Below, piece after piece: positions 33,222 to 42,831 of a stretch of 64,000 nt of DNA; position 1 is the first letter of the stretch; each line of letters starts with the position of its first letter. The position numbers were made by a program, and so were the translations under genes. Source of the stretch: an uncultured Lachnospiraceae bacterium. GTDB taxonomy: Bacteria > Bacillota > Clostridia > Lachnospirales > Lachnospiraceae. The notes under the pieces are model-generated. The model saw only the letters and a list, made by a program, of their open reading frames with translations. It did no database searches and was not told the DNA's origin. The stretch covers positions 1-64,000 of the forward strand of contig CATXUX010000008.1 of the NCBI GenBank assembly GCA_958402795.1, in the 5' to 3' direction.

Positions 33222-33746
33222 ATGGACAAGCGAATTATACAGACAAAATCCAAACTGAAAAATGCATTGATCCTGCTGCTGGAGGATACTGACCTATGCG
33301 ATATCACAGTAAGCCGACTTTGCAGTCAGGCGCATGTAAACCGGAGCACTTTTTATGTATACTACGGAAATGTAACAGAATGCTTTGACGAGATTGCGGA
33401 CGCTATTATTGAAGAGATGCGCCGCTCCCTGTACCGTGAACCTGACAGAAGCCATAAAACATATCTGCGAATATACTTTCAGACCGCACGGAAGTATAAA
33501 TCGATCTTCCGCGCGATACATAGAATGGGTATTCACAATACCATGATACATAAAATGGTAGATGTCTTTAATGAAGTATTTCACAATCAGATTTACATTC
33601 CGTCTGACAGCGAACACCTTGAATATAGCTATCTTTTCTCCGGATTTTATGGAATGGTTGAAGTATGGCTTACAAACGGATGTAAACAGTCTGATGAAGA
33701 ATTGATTGAAATATTAGAAAGTTTTATTTATACTGTACAGAGTTAA
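33222..33746 (+). CDS. TetR/AcrR-family regulator
   Basis: A 174-residue protein with an N-terminal TetR helix-turn-helix: ALILLLEDTDLCDITVSRLC, SQAHVNRSTFYVYYGNVTEC. The C-terminal ligand domain is diverged and resembles the TetR_C type with a Phe/Tyr-rich last helix. The start at 33222 follows GAAAGGAA; the frame is open further upstream without a site. Located 100 bp upstream of the oxidoreductase gene, which it may control. Confidence 0.8.
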   Translation: MDKRIIQTKSKLKNALILLLEDTDLCDITVSRLCSQAHVNRSTFYVYYGNVTECFDEIADAIIEEMRRSLYREPDRSHKTYLRIYFQTARKYKSIFRAIHRMGIHNTMIHKMVDVFNEVFHNQIYIPSDSEHLEYSYLFSGFYGMVEVWLTNGCKQSDEELIEILESFIYTVQS

Positions 33747-33773
33747 AAATATCCAACACATTGTCTTTTTTTG

Positions 33774-33804
33774 TTGAGAATTTTTTTCACAAAGATGCTA
33801 TAAT
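33774..33804 (+). promoter_or_regulatory. Candidate promoter of the oxidoreductase gene
   Basis: TTGAGA (33774-33779) and TATAAT (33799-33804) with a 19-bp spacer, 40 nt before the start. Confidence 0.5.
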
Positions 33805-33846
33805 AGCCAAAATAGCGAAGACACTTTTTTTCAAGGGAGGAAGATT

Positions 33847-35910
33847 ATGAATCAGAAATACGAACCACTGTTTACCCCGTTTCACATCGGGCACTGTGAG
33901 ATAAAAAACCGGGTAATCATTCCTGCAATGGAAGGGACCAATATCATTGACAATATGATGGGACCCAAACTCAATGAAAAAAGCCACGACTATTACATCG
34001 AACGTGCCAAAAATGACGTCGGACTTTTTATTCCGGGAATGATTCCTGTTTACTCTATGATGATGGGAAAATGGCTGCACAAAAGTCCGAAGGTTTTTGA
34101 ACAGGCACGCCCGATCGTCAAGGAGATCCACAACAACGGCTCGAAGATCTTTTTCCAGCTTGGCGCGGGATTTGCCGGAAGGAATTATACCCTGCCGGCA
34201 CAAATGTTGAAGATTGCCGGGAATAAAGCGCTGAAAACAATCACCAACCCGGTTTTGAGACTGAATGACATGATGGTTGCTCCGGACGACGGACTGCCGA
34301 TGGCATGGGCGCCGCAATATTCTTCCAGACAATTAACTGTCAAAGAAATCCACAAATACATCGAAGGCTATGCGAAGTCAGCAAAACTGTGCAAAGAGAT
34401 CGGTGTAGACGGCGTGGAGGTTCATGCTGTCCATGAAGGATACCTGATGGATCAGTTTACTACAAAATACACCAATCACCGAACGGACGAATATGGTGGT
34501 TCTTTTGAAAACCGCTACCGCTTCGCCGCAGAAGTTGTCAAAGCAATCAAAAAAGAATGCGGCGAAGATTACCCTGTCATGCTCCGCTATTCCGTTACGA
34601 GTAAAGTCATTGGATTTAAGACCGGCGCAGTTCCGGGAGAAGAATTTACCGAACTCGGACGTGACATGAAAGAGAGCGAACGGGCAGCAAAATATCTTCA
34701 GGATGCCGGATATGATGCGCTGGATGCGGATAACGGAACTTATGATTCCTGGTACTGGGCACATCCGCCGGTGTATATGCCGCTGAACTGCAATCTTTCT
34801 GAAGCGGAGCATATTAAACAATTTGTCGATATCCCGGTCATCTGCGCAGGTCGTATGCAGGCTGATACAGCCGCCGCTTCCATCGCCGCAGGTAAGATCG
34901 ACGCGGTGGCGATCGGCAGGCAGTTCATCTGCGACGGCGAATACCTGACCAAATTGAAGGAAGGGCGGGAAGACGAGATCCGTCCGTGTATTTCCTGTCA
35001 TAATGCCTGTCTTCCGGTTGCCTATTACAAAAATTCCGGCGCCGTCATGGAAATGGCCGACGCTGCGACGCAGGGACACTGTGCTTTGAATCCGGTTTCT
35101 TTTGAAGAAAAGAAATACACGATCAAGAAAGCAGACACAAAGAAAAAAATTGCCATCGTCGGCGGCGGAATCGGCGGAATGGAGACTGCACGGCTCTGTG
35201 CAATGATGGGGCATACCGTAGATCTGTATGAAAAAACCGATCGTCTGGGCGGAGTATTTATCGCGGCAGCCGCACCGGATTTCAAAGAAAAAGACAAAGA
35301 ACTGATTGAATGGTACCGCGCGCAGATCCTGAAACTGCCTGTCAACGTACATATGAACACAGAGATTAAAAGCCTGAATGATCTCCATGCAGATGAGATT
35401 GTGATTGCTACTGGTTCCAAGCCAAGAAAGCTGAATCTTCCGGGATTTGAGCTGGGAATTGACGCAACAGAGTATCTGCTTGGCACGAAAACGGTCGGAA
35501 ACGAAGTTGCAGTGATCGGCGGGGGACTGACCGGATGTGAGATTGCCTACGATCTGGCTCTGAAAGGAAAGAAGCCGTTTATCGTAGAAATGACCGATGA
35601 TCTTGTGAAAGCAGCCGGTGTCTGCGCCGCAAATTCCGAATGTCTGCGGGATCTGATCCGCTTTTATAAGATTCCGGTTTATCTGGAAAGCAGCCTGAAG
35701 CAGATTAATCAGGACAGCGTAATCATCAAGACAGCCGGCGGCGAGAAACAGATTCCTTGTGAATCCGTGGTCCTGTCTGTCGGATATGTTCCCAATGCCG
35801 CGCTCGTCTCCGAAACTTCCGAACATGTCCACGTTCTTGGCGATGCAGCAAAGGTCGGGAATCTCAAATCCGTGATCTGGGGAGCTTACGAACTGGCGTT
35901 TTCACTGTGA
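33847..35910 (+). CDS. Old Yellow Enzyme/dienoyl-CoA reductase-type NAD(P)H:flavin oxidoreductase
   Basis: A 687-residue enzyme of the FadH/BaiCD/BaiH class. Residues 1-360 form the FMN TIM barrel (GVDGVEVHAVHEGYLMDQF; TKYTNHRTDEYGGSFENRYRF; AIGRQFICD). The 4Fe-4S ligands are in CISCHNACL and a Cys about 35 residues on (GHCALNP). The C-terminal half holds FAD- and NAD-binding Rossmann folds (IAIVGGGIGGMETARL; VAVIGGGLTGCEIAYDL). It reduces an enoate or steroid-like double bond; the substrate cannot be told. No other bai genes are near, so a bile-acid role is not supported. AAGGGAGGAAG precedes the ATG. Confidence 0.9.
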   Translation: MNQKYEPLFTPFHIGHCEIKNRVIIPAMEGTNIIDNMMGPKLNEKSHDYYIERAKNDVGLFIPGMIPVYSMMMGKWLHKSPKVFEQARPIVKEIHNNGSKIFFQLGAGFAGRNYTLPAQMLKIAGNKALKTITNPVLRLNDMMVAPDDGLPMAWAPQYSSRQLTVKEIHKYIEGYAKSAKLCKEIGVDGVEVHAVHEGYLMDQFTTKYTNHRTDEYGGSFENRYRFAAEVVKAIKKECGEDYPVMLRYSVTSKVIGFKTGAVPGEEFTELGRDMKESERAAKYLQDAGYDALDADNGTYDSWYWAHPPVYMPLNCNLSEAEHIKQFVDIPVICAGRMQADTAAASIAAGKIDAVAIGRQFICDGEYLTKLKEGREDEIRPCISCHNACLPVAYYKNSGAVMEMADAATQGHCALNPVSFEEKKYTIKKADTKKKIAIVGGGIGGMETARLCAMMGHTVDLYEKTDRLGGVFIAAAAPDFKEKDKELIEWYRAQILKLPVNVHMNTEIKSLNDLHADEIVIATGSKPRKLNLPGFELGIDATEYLLGTKTVGNEVAVIGGGLTGCEIAYDLALKGKKPFIVEMTDDLVKAAGVCAANSECLRDLIRFYKIPVYLESSLKQINQDSVIIKTAGGEKQIPCESVVLSVGYVPNAALVSETSEHVHVLGDAAKVGNLKSVIWGAYELAFSL

Positions 35911-35983
35911 TCTGTCCGAAAGACTATTATAAATAACTCGTGTGTAAATCCACTACCAAGTCATCTGTCGATGATCCGCACAA

Positions 35984-36024
35984 CCCGGAGACGTCCGAAA
36001 ACCATATTTCCGGACGTCTCCGGG
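35984..36024. terminator. Bidirectional terminator
   Basis: 14-bp perfect stem CCCGGAGACGTCCG / CGGACGTCTCCGGG between the convergent oxidoreductase and ATPase genes. Confidence 0.85.
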
Positions 36025-36074
36025 CAATCTTTTGTACCATTATAATCATATAATCAATCCCGGACACATTTTTT

Positions 36075-37466
36075 TCAGAGCATTTCTTGAAATGTAATCC
36101 TGCGCACGCCGTACCGTGCCGCCGGTTCCTCTGTGTTTTCCTCGAATCCGCTTTTTGAAAACACATAATAATATTTTTCCGGACCGGACAGCAGCTCCCC
36201 CCGCTCCACTAATGTATACAGCACCTTCCCGTCTGTTTTTTCATTTCTCCATTTACACTCTCCCAGAATCATTCTTTTATCATCGACTGCAACAATGTCT
36301 ATCTCCTCTTCCCGCCGTTCTTTTCGATTTGTTTCCCACCATTTCCCGATTCTGCCAAATAAGAACGGAAGCGTTGGATAAACGTCGGTACGGCACAGAT
36401 ATTGTCTGCATATTTCTTCAAAAACGCTTCCCATAAAATCATTGATCTGCGGTTTTACGTTTTTTTCATACACGGCCTTTCCTATCCCCATAGAGATCGC
36501 AGTAATATTGGGCCGCACAAACCGATACCAGAATAAAAACATACTGTCCGACAGACGATACAACGTCTTCCGGCTGTTTTCCTTCTCCGTAACCGGCTTT
36601 TCTTTTTCCACAATCCCTATTTGGATCAGGGAGGTCAGAAAATTACTGCAGGCACTGCTCTCCAATCCCGTCTTTGTCGCGATCTCGTTCAGTTTACTGG
36701 CACCGGAGGCGATTGCTGAAACGATGGAATGATAGGAAGCCGGTTCTCGCATCTCCTGCTTAAGCAGATTAACCGGCTCTTCAAACAGCATTCCATTATT
36801 ATCAAAAAACATAGTAAGCAGATTATCATCTAACGATAGGGTCGGCTGAACACGGTTCAAATACTCCGGAACGCCGCCTGTCACACCGTACAGAACCGCC
36901 TGCTCTTCCGGAGAAAACGTTCCCAGCAGCTCTCTGGATTCAAAAAATGTAAACGGTCTGATCTTAAACTGCGCCGTACGCCTGCCGTACAGCGGACTTT
37001 TATACCCTAACACCTGATTCTCCATAAAACTCAGGGACGAACCACATAAAATAAGGAACAATCTGCTATTCTTCCAACACATATCAATGTGTCTCTGCAG
37101 CAACGATGATATCGCCGGATAAGATGCCGCCAGATATGGATATTCATCAATCGCAAGAACCAGCCTTTGTTCCTTGCAGTGTCCGTCAATCTCCGTCAAA
37201 AGCGCCTCAAAATCCTGATATACCATTCCAGAAAATCCGGTGTCGCCGGTAAGTCCATGCACAACTGCTGCTGAAAGGCCCGTAAGATTCTCTTTCATCG
37301 TCCCTTCAACAGAAATGTAGGCGATTGCCCGTTTATCCTTTAAAAACTCAGAGATAAGCGTAGTCTTTCCGACTCTCCGTCTTCCGTAAATGACCGCGAA
37401 CTGAAACGATTCTTCTTTATACATGCTTTCCAACTTTACTAATTCCTTCTGCCTTCCTGCAAACAT
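36075..37466 (-). CDS. ATP-binding protein of the archaeal-ATPase/DUF234 family
   Basis: A 463-residue STAND-like ATPase: N-terminal FAGRQKEL, P-loop YGRRRVGKTTLI, Walker B LVLAIDEYPYLA and sensor LILCGSSLSFME. A winged helix lies near 250-290 (ASGASKLNEIATKTGLESS), and the C-terminal DUF234 domain has a PD-(D/E)XK-like pattern (EEEIDIVAVDDKRMILGECKW: D...ExK). The family is widespread in gut anaerobes as solitary genes of unknown role. The lower-GC flank and solitary position suggest an accessory gene. Confidence 0.85.
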   Translation of the reverse strand: MFAGRQKELVKLESMYKEESFQFAVIYGRRRVGKTTLISEFLKDKRAIAYISVEGTMKENLTGLSAAVVHGLTGDTGFSGMVYQDFEALLTEIDGHCKEQRLVLAIDEYPYLAASYPAISSLLQRHIDMCWKNSRLFLILCGSSLSFMENQVLGYKSPLYGRRTAQFKIRPFTFFESRELLGTFSPEEQAVLYGVTGGVPEYLNRVQPTLSLDDNLLTMFFDNNGMLFEEPVNLLKQEMREPASYHSIVSAIASGASKLNEIATKTGLESSACSNFLTSLIQIGIVEKEKPVTEKENSRKTLYRLSDSMFLFWYRFVRPNITAISMGIGKAVYEKNVKPQINDFMGSVFEEICRQYLCRTDVYPTLPFLFGRIGKWWETNRKERREEEIDIVAVDDKRMILGECKWRNEKTDGKVLYTLVERGELLSGPEKYYYVFSKSGFEENTEEPAARYGVRRITFQEML

Positions 37467-37570
37467 CGCCGTACCCTTATCCTTTCTGATCCGTCTCTTT
37501 TATTCTAAGTTTTCCCCATATGCGCTTCACATACCCTTTTTCCGAATACGTTTCGCATCTTATTCTTTAA

Positions 37571-37602
37571 TTACTAAGTCTACACTTAGTAATTGTACAA
37601 TT
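37571..37602. promoter_or_regulatory. Adjacent palindromes upstream of the MATE gene
   Basis: TTACTAAG-6-CTTAGTAA (37571-37592) overlaps the perfect 12-bp palindrome AATTGTACAATT (37591-37602), followed by another AGTAAT. This is the look of MarR-type operators, in the 318-bp gap between the ATPase and MATE genes (37467-37784), which holds nothing else I recognise. Confidence 0.5.
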
Positions 37603-37784
37603 AGTAATTTTAATATAATATTATCATAGTTTTTATAATAAAACAAGAAAATTTGTATCATGCGCATAAGAAAACAGAACAGCGAAAAACTTTCATTTTC
37701 ATTGAAAACCTTCTGGTTTCATGATAAGATGTTCTTCGCGAAAAAACATTCCCTTCGGAATGCGTTTGAAAGGAGTAGAACAGA

Positions 37785-39203
37785 ATGACCGAAGATAAAA
37801 TGACAGAAAATAAAATCCCGGAAGAAAATCCTCTGGGAACCAAACCGCTGGGACCGCTGTTATTCTCACTCGCTGTTCCGGCGATCATTGCAAATGTAGT
37901 AAACGCACTGTATAACATTGTAGACCAGATCTTTATCGGCCAGGGTGTCGGGAGGCTCGGAAACGCCGCAACCTCCGTTGCTTTTCCGATCACAACGGTC
38001 TGCATGGCGATCGGATTGATGGTAGGACTCGGCGCAGCATCCGGGTTTAACCTGGAGCTCGGAAGACAACACGAAGAAAAAGCGAAAAGAATCGCAGGAA
38101 CCGCTGCGGGAATCCTTCTTTTAAGCGGCGTAGTCATCTGCATTCTCATCCGCCTTTTCTTAAAGCCGCTCCTTCAGATGTTTGGCGCAACGGAAAGCAT
38201 ACTGCCCTATGCGATGGAATATGCGGGGATCACTTCCCTTGGCATTCCGTTTTTGTTATTCTCAACCGGAACAAATCCACTGGTCCGGGCAGACCGAAGC
38301 TCCAATTATTCTATGGCGGCAATTGTAATCGGCGCAGTGCTGAATATCATCCTTGATCCGCTTTTTATTTTTGTGTTTCACTGGGGAATTGCCGGAGCGG
38401 CCGGCGCGACTGTAATCAGCCAGATCTTGTCCGCAGTCATCCTTGCCGTATATTTTCCCAGATTTAAGTCCGTACATTTTTCGGCAAGAGATTTTATCCC
38501 CGGACCGGCGGAGATCGCACAGATATGCAAACTGGGATTTAATTCTTTTATTTTCCAGTTTTCCAACGTGATTGTTCAGATCACACTGAATAACGTCCTC
38601 AGGATCTACGGCGAAAAATCTATCTATGGGGCAGAAACACCGATCGCAGTCGCAGGTATCGTCATGAAGATCAACGTCATCTTTGTCTCGCTGATCATCG
38701 GACTGATCAATGGTGCGCAGCCGATCTGCAGCTACAATTACGGAGCTGAAAAATATGGCAGAGTAAGGAAAACAGTAAAGCTGTTCATGACGGCGGCTGT
38801 CATCATCTCCGTACTCGCCTGGATTGTGTTTGAAGTATTTCCAAAGCCGATCCTCTCCCTGTTCGGCAGCGGTGAGGACGATCCTCTGTACTTTGAATTT
38901 GCGCTCCGGTTTATGCGGACATATCTGTTTTTCGTATTCCTGAACGGGGTACAGATATGCTCCTCCACTTTCTTTCCGTCCATCGGGAAAGCGGCAAAAG
39001 GTGCTGTTTTGTCTTTTTCAAAGCAGATTCTTTTCCTCATTCCGCTTCTTTTGCTGTTTCCTCGGTTTTTCGGCGTTGAGGGCGTAGCCTATGCACAGCC
39101 GGTGACGGATCTCCTGTCATTCATCCTTGCCATGATCATGCTGGCAGATGAATTTCGGAAGATGCCAAAAGAAGATAAGAAAAAAGCAGTCCGGGCGGCA
39201 TAG
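37785..39203 (+). CDS. MATE family efflux transporter
   Basis: A 472-residue, 12-helix protein in two homologous halves. N-terminal: GPLLFSLAVPAIIANVVNALYN, IVDQIFIGQGVG. Repeat two: GFNSFIFQFSNVIVQITLNN, LIIGLINGAQPICSYNYGAEK. It exports cationic or polyaromatic compounds in exchange for Na+ or H+. The last codons and stop lie in a 15-bp hairpin (39191-39224). Palindromes 180 bp upstream may bind a repressor not encoded nearby. Confidence 0.92.
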   Translation: MTEDKMTENKIPEENPLGTKPLGPLLFSLAVPAIIANVVNALYNIVDQIFIGQGVGRLGNAATSVAFPITTVCMAIGLMVGLGAASGFNLELGRQHEEKAKRIAGTAAGILLLSGVVICILIRLFLKPLLQMFGATESILPYAMEYAGITSLGIPFLLFSTGTNPLVRADRSSNYSMAAIVIGAVLNIILDPLFIFVFHWGIAGAAGATVISQILSAVILAVYFPRFKSVHFSARDFIPGPAEIAQICKLGFNSFIFQFSNVIVQITLNNVLRIYGEKSIYGAETPIAVAGIVMKINVIFVSLIIGLINGAQPICSYNYGAEKYGRVRKTVKLFMTAAVIISVLAWIVFEVFPKPILSLFGSGEDDPLYFEFALRFMRTYLFFVFLNGVQICSSTFFPSIGKAAKGAVLSFSKQILFLIPLLLLFPRFFGVEGVAYAQPVTDLLSFILAMIMLADEFRKMPKEDKKKAVRAA

Positions 39204-39224
39204 TCAAAAGACTATGCCGCCCGG
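39191..39224 (+). terminator. Hairpin over the MATE stop codon
   Basis: Perfect 15-bp stem CCGGGCGGCATAGTC / GACTATGCCGCCCGG with an AAAA loop; the TAG stop is in the left arm. No U tract. Confidence 0.7.
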
Positions 39225-39314
39225 TGCTTATCAGACCTTCTTTACTTTACAAGAAACACTTCCGCCAATCCGACGCCAAGCTCCAGCGCTGTCTGATGAT
39301 CGTTCACGTAAATA

Positions 39315-40418
39315 TCAACATGATTTCTCTGGGTTTTGCTTTTGATGCAGTTTTGCCATGATCGCATCAAGATCAAATTCCGGGGCATATTCCAGGGCAA
39401 CATCATAAATCTTCTGTATCGTATCCGCACTTTCCTCAAACATTTCCGCAATCTCAGATACAGAAAAGTTCTTCTTCATTTTTTTACATACAAGTTCGAC
39501 TAAATGTTCTTCGCGCCCTTTATCACGCCCTTCTTTGAGACCTCTTTTTAGTCCTTCTTCTCTGCTTATCCGCCGTGTTTCCTGTACATCATATGCTTCA
39601 AAACTATCAAACAACATTGCAAAATCCCTCCGTTCAATCTGATCGGTAAAGTCCTCAACTACATTTCTTGGTATATTAAGTTTATAAAGAAGTACCGCAA
39701 TGATCTTACTGATGATTTTTAATAAGTATTCCGGAGTTGTCTGGTTCAGTTTGTCAAAATATGATTCCGGAATGTTTCTCAGTTTTTTAAAATCATCAGA
39801 ACTCTGCAGTTTGTTTACCAGCATGATAAGTGACAGTTCATCGTTCTTCTCAATCAGTTCTTCATTTGTATAGCTCTTCAAAGGAACGACCAGATATTCA
39901 AAGTCCGGGATATATTTCCCCAGAATGTCACTTAAATATACCCTGTCCTGAAAGTTTGTCACCGCAGTCCACTTGTCCCTTCCTTCATAATAAATAACGG
40001 GAAGGATCGGCGGGTACTTAAAATCTTTTGTTTTTGTAATACCCGGATGCAGTTTTTCCTGCTCGCTTTCATAATCGGTCAGGACCATTACCATATACCG
40101 CAGCATTTTAAATGCCATGTCATAATAAACTTTCGACTGATGTTCCACGATCGCAATCAAAAACAGCGGCATACCTTTCAGGTTCACTTTTTTCACGGAG
40201 TCCGAATCTCTGCCTTCCTGCCACATAGGAAGAAAACGTTCCGAGATATCTTCGATATCCTCCGGCTGAACCTCTTTTAAAATATCGAGATCAACGTACC
40301 CTCTTAAAAACTCTGCACAGAGAATCGGATCATCAAAGATCAGCTTCGCTGCGTTATCACTCGTCCGCGTGTTACTTACCGCTGTTTCGGTTATTTTTCT
40401 GTTCGACTTGCTGCTCAT
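39315..40418 (-). CDS. Rpn family recombination-promoting nuclease/putative transposase
   Basis: A 367-residue protein with a PD-(D/E)XK nuclease domain in the first ~200 residues: AAKLIFDDPILCAEFL, then MPLFLIAIVEHQSKVYYDMAFKML (E-x-Q type core) and PPILPVIYYEGRDKWT. The C-terminal part holds a helical domain and the charged GLKRGLKEGRDKGREEHL block typical of Rpn proteins, thought to vary in repeat number. Unlike the gene at 201-950, the core is intact. Rpn proteins cut DNA and promote RecA-independent recombination. The start at 40418 has AAAGGAGA. Solitary gene. Confidence 0.85.
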   Translation of the reverse strand: MSSKSNRKITETAVSNTRTSDNAAKLIFDDPILCAEFLRGYVDLDILKEVQPEDIEDISERFLPMWQEGRDSDSVKKVNLKGMPLFLIAIVEHQSKVYYDMAFKMLRYMVMVLTDYESEQEKLHPGITKTKDFKYPPILPVIYYEGRDKWTAVTNFQDRVYLSDILGKYIPDFEYLVVPLKSYTNEELIEKNDELSLIMLVNKLQSSDDFKKLRNIPESYFDKLNQTTPEYLLKIISKIIAVLLYKLNIPRNVVEDFTDQIERRDFAMLFDSFEAYDVQETRRISREEGLKRGLKEGRDKGREEHLVELVCKKMKKNFSVSEIAEMFEESADTIQKIYDVALEYAPEFDLDAIMAKLHQKQNPEKSC

Positions 40419-40865
40419 ACATGTCTCCTTTCTTTTGAGAATATATGAGCGGAACACCTGATACGCTCATTATAACAGTCCAAAAGCCAAAAAACAACGT
40501 ATGCAGAAAATCTCTCATATATTCTTTTTTGTAGAATACAAAACTTATGCTTCTCTTATCAAAACTGAATTCTCCTGCTGAAATGCGTTGAAATTCGGAA
40601 TCGGGTATATCAACTATACGCCGATAGACAGATAGAATGTTCTGAATGAATCTGTCTTTGATTTTGATATGTGCCAAGTATAACACTCTTTGGTAATTTT
40701 CTCAAGAACTTTTTATTCCGCATATACCCCACTTGAGATTCCGGAATAATTTCTGCTTCTGGAACAGCGAATTCACGGCTGTACATCGCTTTGTTATCCC
40801 CAAAATCACTGAAAGCCGCTCAAACAGCGGCTTAATCATTTTCTGCTACAGATGTATTCTGCTCG
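40419..40865. other. Intergenic stretch with a hairpin
   Basis: No credible gene. A minus-strand frame (40458-40686) has no ribosome site or recognisable similarity. Hairpin AAGCCGCT / AGCGGCTT at 40813-40833 probably ends the YoaK-type transcript. Confidence 0.5.
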
Positions 40866-41702
40866 TCAGCGATCTTTTTCAATCGATCTGCTGTTTCGAA
40901 TATCTTCCTCAATCAAGTGTTCTACATCGGCTGCTTTTTTCCCGATGTCCTGCAGATCTTTCCGGATTGCTTCTTCTTCCTGACGGATTTCCGGATGCTC
41001 TTCGATTTCTTCCTTGATAAACATCAGGCAGAATCCGACCATCAGAAGCATGCAGGAAAACCAGATGGTATGCGCGCCGAACCGGGCAACCAGATGTCCG
41101 CCAAGTCCTGCCCCGACTCCGAACAGGAAAATAATTTCCAGATAACGAAGTGATTTTTTCAGCATTTTCCGGTCATGTGTCCGTATGTAGATTGCAAGTG
41201 CTTCCATTCCGCTGCGGATATTTCCGATACACATGGTACTTGAAAATGCATAGCCGTTTACCTTACGGAACGCCTGCACCTGCATGGCGCAGGAGAAAGA
41301 TACCAGTGCATTTGCCGGGACATTGAAACGTTCCGGCAGAAAACCTACTATAAACAGCAGCAGCATTTCACTCAGCAGGACAAGCTGTCTCCAGTGGACT
41401 TTCTTCGCATCCAGATATGCTTCGCGTATCCATTCGGCGACGGCAACTCCCATTGCAAACGCAGCCAGCGGGACAAAATAATGCATGGCCAGCATCCAGT
41501 TTTTCTCATAAATACATTGACTGAGCAGAACGATATTTCCGGTCTGCGCATTGGCGAACACTTTTCCGCGAAACATATAGGTATATGCATCCTGAAGTCC
41601 GCCGGATACAGATAAGAATGCAGCCGTCAGGAACGCTTCGGACATTTGTCCGTGAGCACGGTATGTTCTTGAGGGTTGTTTCCTTTTATGATCTGAAGAC
41701 AT
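40866..41702 (-). CDS. YoaK family (DUF1275) membrane protein
   Basis: A 278-residue protein with about six helices. LSVSGGLQDAYTYMFRGKVFANAQTGNIVLL is cut here into SVSGGLQDAYTYMFRGKVF and ANAQTGNIVLL, the signature of the YoaK/DUF1275 family, with the second block SSTMCIGNIRSGMEAL. Function in bacteria is unknown. The C-terminal 50 residues are a charged helix. The start at 41702 is chosen for GGAAGGAGT; the frame is open upstream. Confidence 0.87.
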   Translation of the reverse strand: MSSDHKRKQPSRTYRAHGQMSEAFLTAAFLSVSGGLQDAYTYMFRGKVFANAQTGNIVLLSQCIYEKNWMLAMHYFVPLAAFAMGVAVAEWIREAYLDAKKVHWRQLVLLSEMLLLFIVGFLPERFNVPANALVSFSCAMQVQAFRKVNGYAFSSTMCIGNIRSGMEALAIYIRTHDRKMLKKSLRYLEIIFLFGVGAGLGGHLVARFGAHTIWFSCMLLMVGFCLMFIKEEIEEHPEIRQEEEAIRKDLQDIGKKAADVEHLIEEDIRNSRSIEKDR

Positions 41703-41816
41703 TATGAACTTACTCCTTCCGTTAAATACCTTGATTACCAAGCTTGAAAGTACCTCACTAAGCGTTCCTATTATACCACAGTAGTCCAAAAATGGGAGAA
41801 AAGGACGAAAAAAAAA

Positions 41817-41840
41817 CGGGAATCTGAAAACAGATTCCCG
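41817..41840 (-). terminator. Terminator of the SDR gene
   Basis: CGGGAATCTG / CAGATTCCCG with an AAAA loop, followed on the minus strand by nine Ts: a classic intrinsic terminator. Confidence 0.92.
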
Positions 41841-41868
41841 AACGACTCATAAAAAGTTTCTGTTGTGT

Positions 41869-42693
41869 TTATCTTTTAAATTTCTTTCCTGTCGTGCAGC
41901 CGCCGTCGCAGAGAATATCCACCCCCGCCAGATAGCCGTTTCTTTCATCTGCCACTGTTGCGATTGCGTATCCGAGTTCCTCCGCCCGGCCCATTCTTTT
42001 CACGGCGCCGTACTGCAGCATATCTCCGCCTTCTTTTGCTTCCAGCTCGCCCATATCCGTGTCGATCAGGCCCGGACTTAAAGAAGCCACGCGGATTCCC
42101 TTTTCTCCAAGTTCGAACGCGCTTTTTTTCGCATACCAGACTGCAAAGTTCTTGGATAGTGCATACGCAAAACCAGACTTCTCATAATCCGATTTCGCAA
42201 GATTACTTTTTTTCAGACATTTTGCAAGGAATTTGTCTTCGCTTGTTTCTGCAAGCCGATATGTTTTCTCACTGATCAAAAAACGGGGAAGTACATATGC
42301 TGAGTTCGAAGCAACATCAACGATGACACTGCCCGCGTTCATTTTCCTGGAAAATTCCTGATTCACATAAACCGTCCCCAGCGCATTGACGCGCAGAAGC
42401 TGCTCCGGTTTTGCCATTGCCGGGGAAAGTCCCGCAGCGTGGATCACATTTTTGATCTCGCCAAGCGACGCGGCATATTCTGCCAGTCGCCGCACGCTTG
42501 CCCGGTCCGATACATCGCAGGAGAACGGATACGCGTCATACCCCATTTCCTTTAGTCTGCTCACCGCTCCCGACAGTTTCTTCTCTGTCCGCCCGGATAA
42601 TACAATCTTTCTGTCCTTTGGCATATATCCGGCTGCCGCCAGTCCCATTCCGCTGCCGCCTCCGGTAATGACACATACTTGATTCTCTGACAT
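41869..42693 (-). CDS. SDR family oxidoreductase
   Basis: A 274-residue short-chain dehydrogenase: N-terminal NAD(P) motif VITGGGSGMGLAAA, NxxG-like VIHAAGLSP, catalytic YALSKN (YxxxK), and C-terminal SLSPGLIDTDM and GYLAGVDILCDGGCT. An insertion of about 25 residues before the YxxxK (ISEKTYRLAETSEDKFLAKC) is unusual for the family. GGAGGAAAGAAC precedes the start. It lies 19 bp downstream of an epimerase gene remnant, so the original partner has been lost. Confidence 0.9.
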   Translation of the reverse strand: MSENQVCVITGGGSGMGLAAAGYMPKDRKIVLSGRTEKKLSGAVSRLKEMGYDAYPFSCDVSDRASVRRLAEYAASLGEIKNVIHAAGLSPAMAKPEQLLRVNALGTVYVNQEFSRKMNAGSVIVDVASNSAYVLPRFLISEKTYRLAETSEDKFLAKCLKKSNLAKSDYEKSGFAYALSKNFAVWYAKKSAFELGEKGIRVASLSPGLIDTDMGELEAKEGGDMLQYGAVKRMGRAEELGYAIATVADERNGYLAGVDILCDGGCTTGKKFKR

Positions 42694-42711
42694 GTTCTTT
42701 CCTCCCTCGAA

Positions 42712-42831
42712 TTACGCAATTTTTCCGGTTTCTTTCAGCCACCGGATCTCATCATGGATCGTTTCTCTGTAGGATCTGGTCGAATATCCAAGCTCGCGCT
42801 TTGCCTTGCTGGAATCGAATGTGATTTTCAC
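42712..42831 (-). pseudogene. C-terminal remnant of an NAD-dependent epimerase/reductase
   Basis: In the minus-strand frame ending TAA at 42712, about 39 codons read VKITFDSSKAKRELGYSTR then SYRETIHDEIRWLKETGKIA. This is the usual C-terminus of dihydroflavonol-reductase-like epimerases. Nothing of the rest remains: upstream the DNA is the histidine kinase in another frame. The junction is near 42832-42836. Confidence 0.75.

Noticed and set aside
34378..35832. 484-codon minus-strand open frame opposite the Old Yellow Enzyme gene
   Set aside because: A shadow of the real gene; Cys/Phe/His-rich sequence without family motifs.
33847..35910. Bile-acid 7-alpha-dehydroxylation (bai) gene
   Set aside because: The fold matches BaiCD/BaiH but also many other enoate reductases; no other bai gene is in the window.
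40458..40686. Small minus-strand frame upstream of the Rpn gene
   Set aside because: No ribosome site, no similarity recognised, runs into the Rpn start region.
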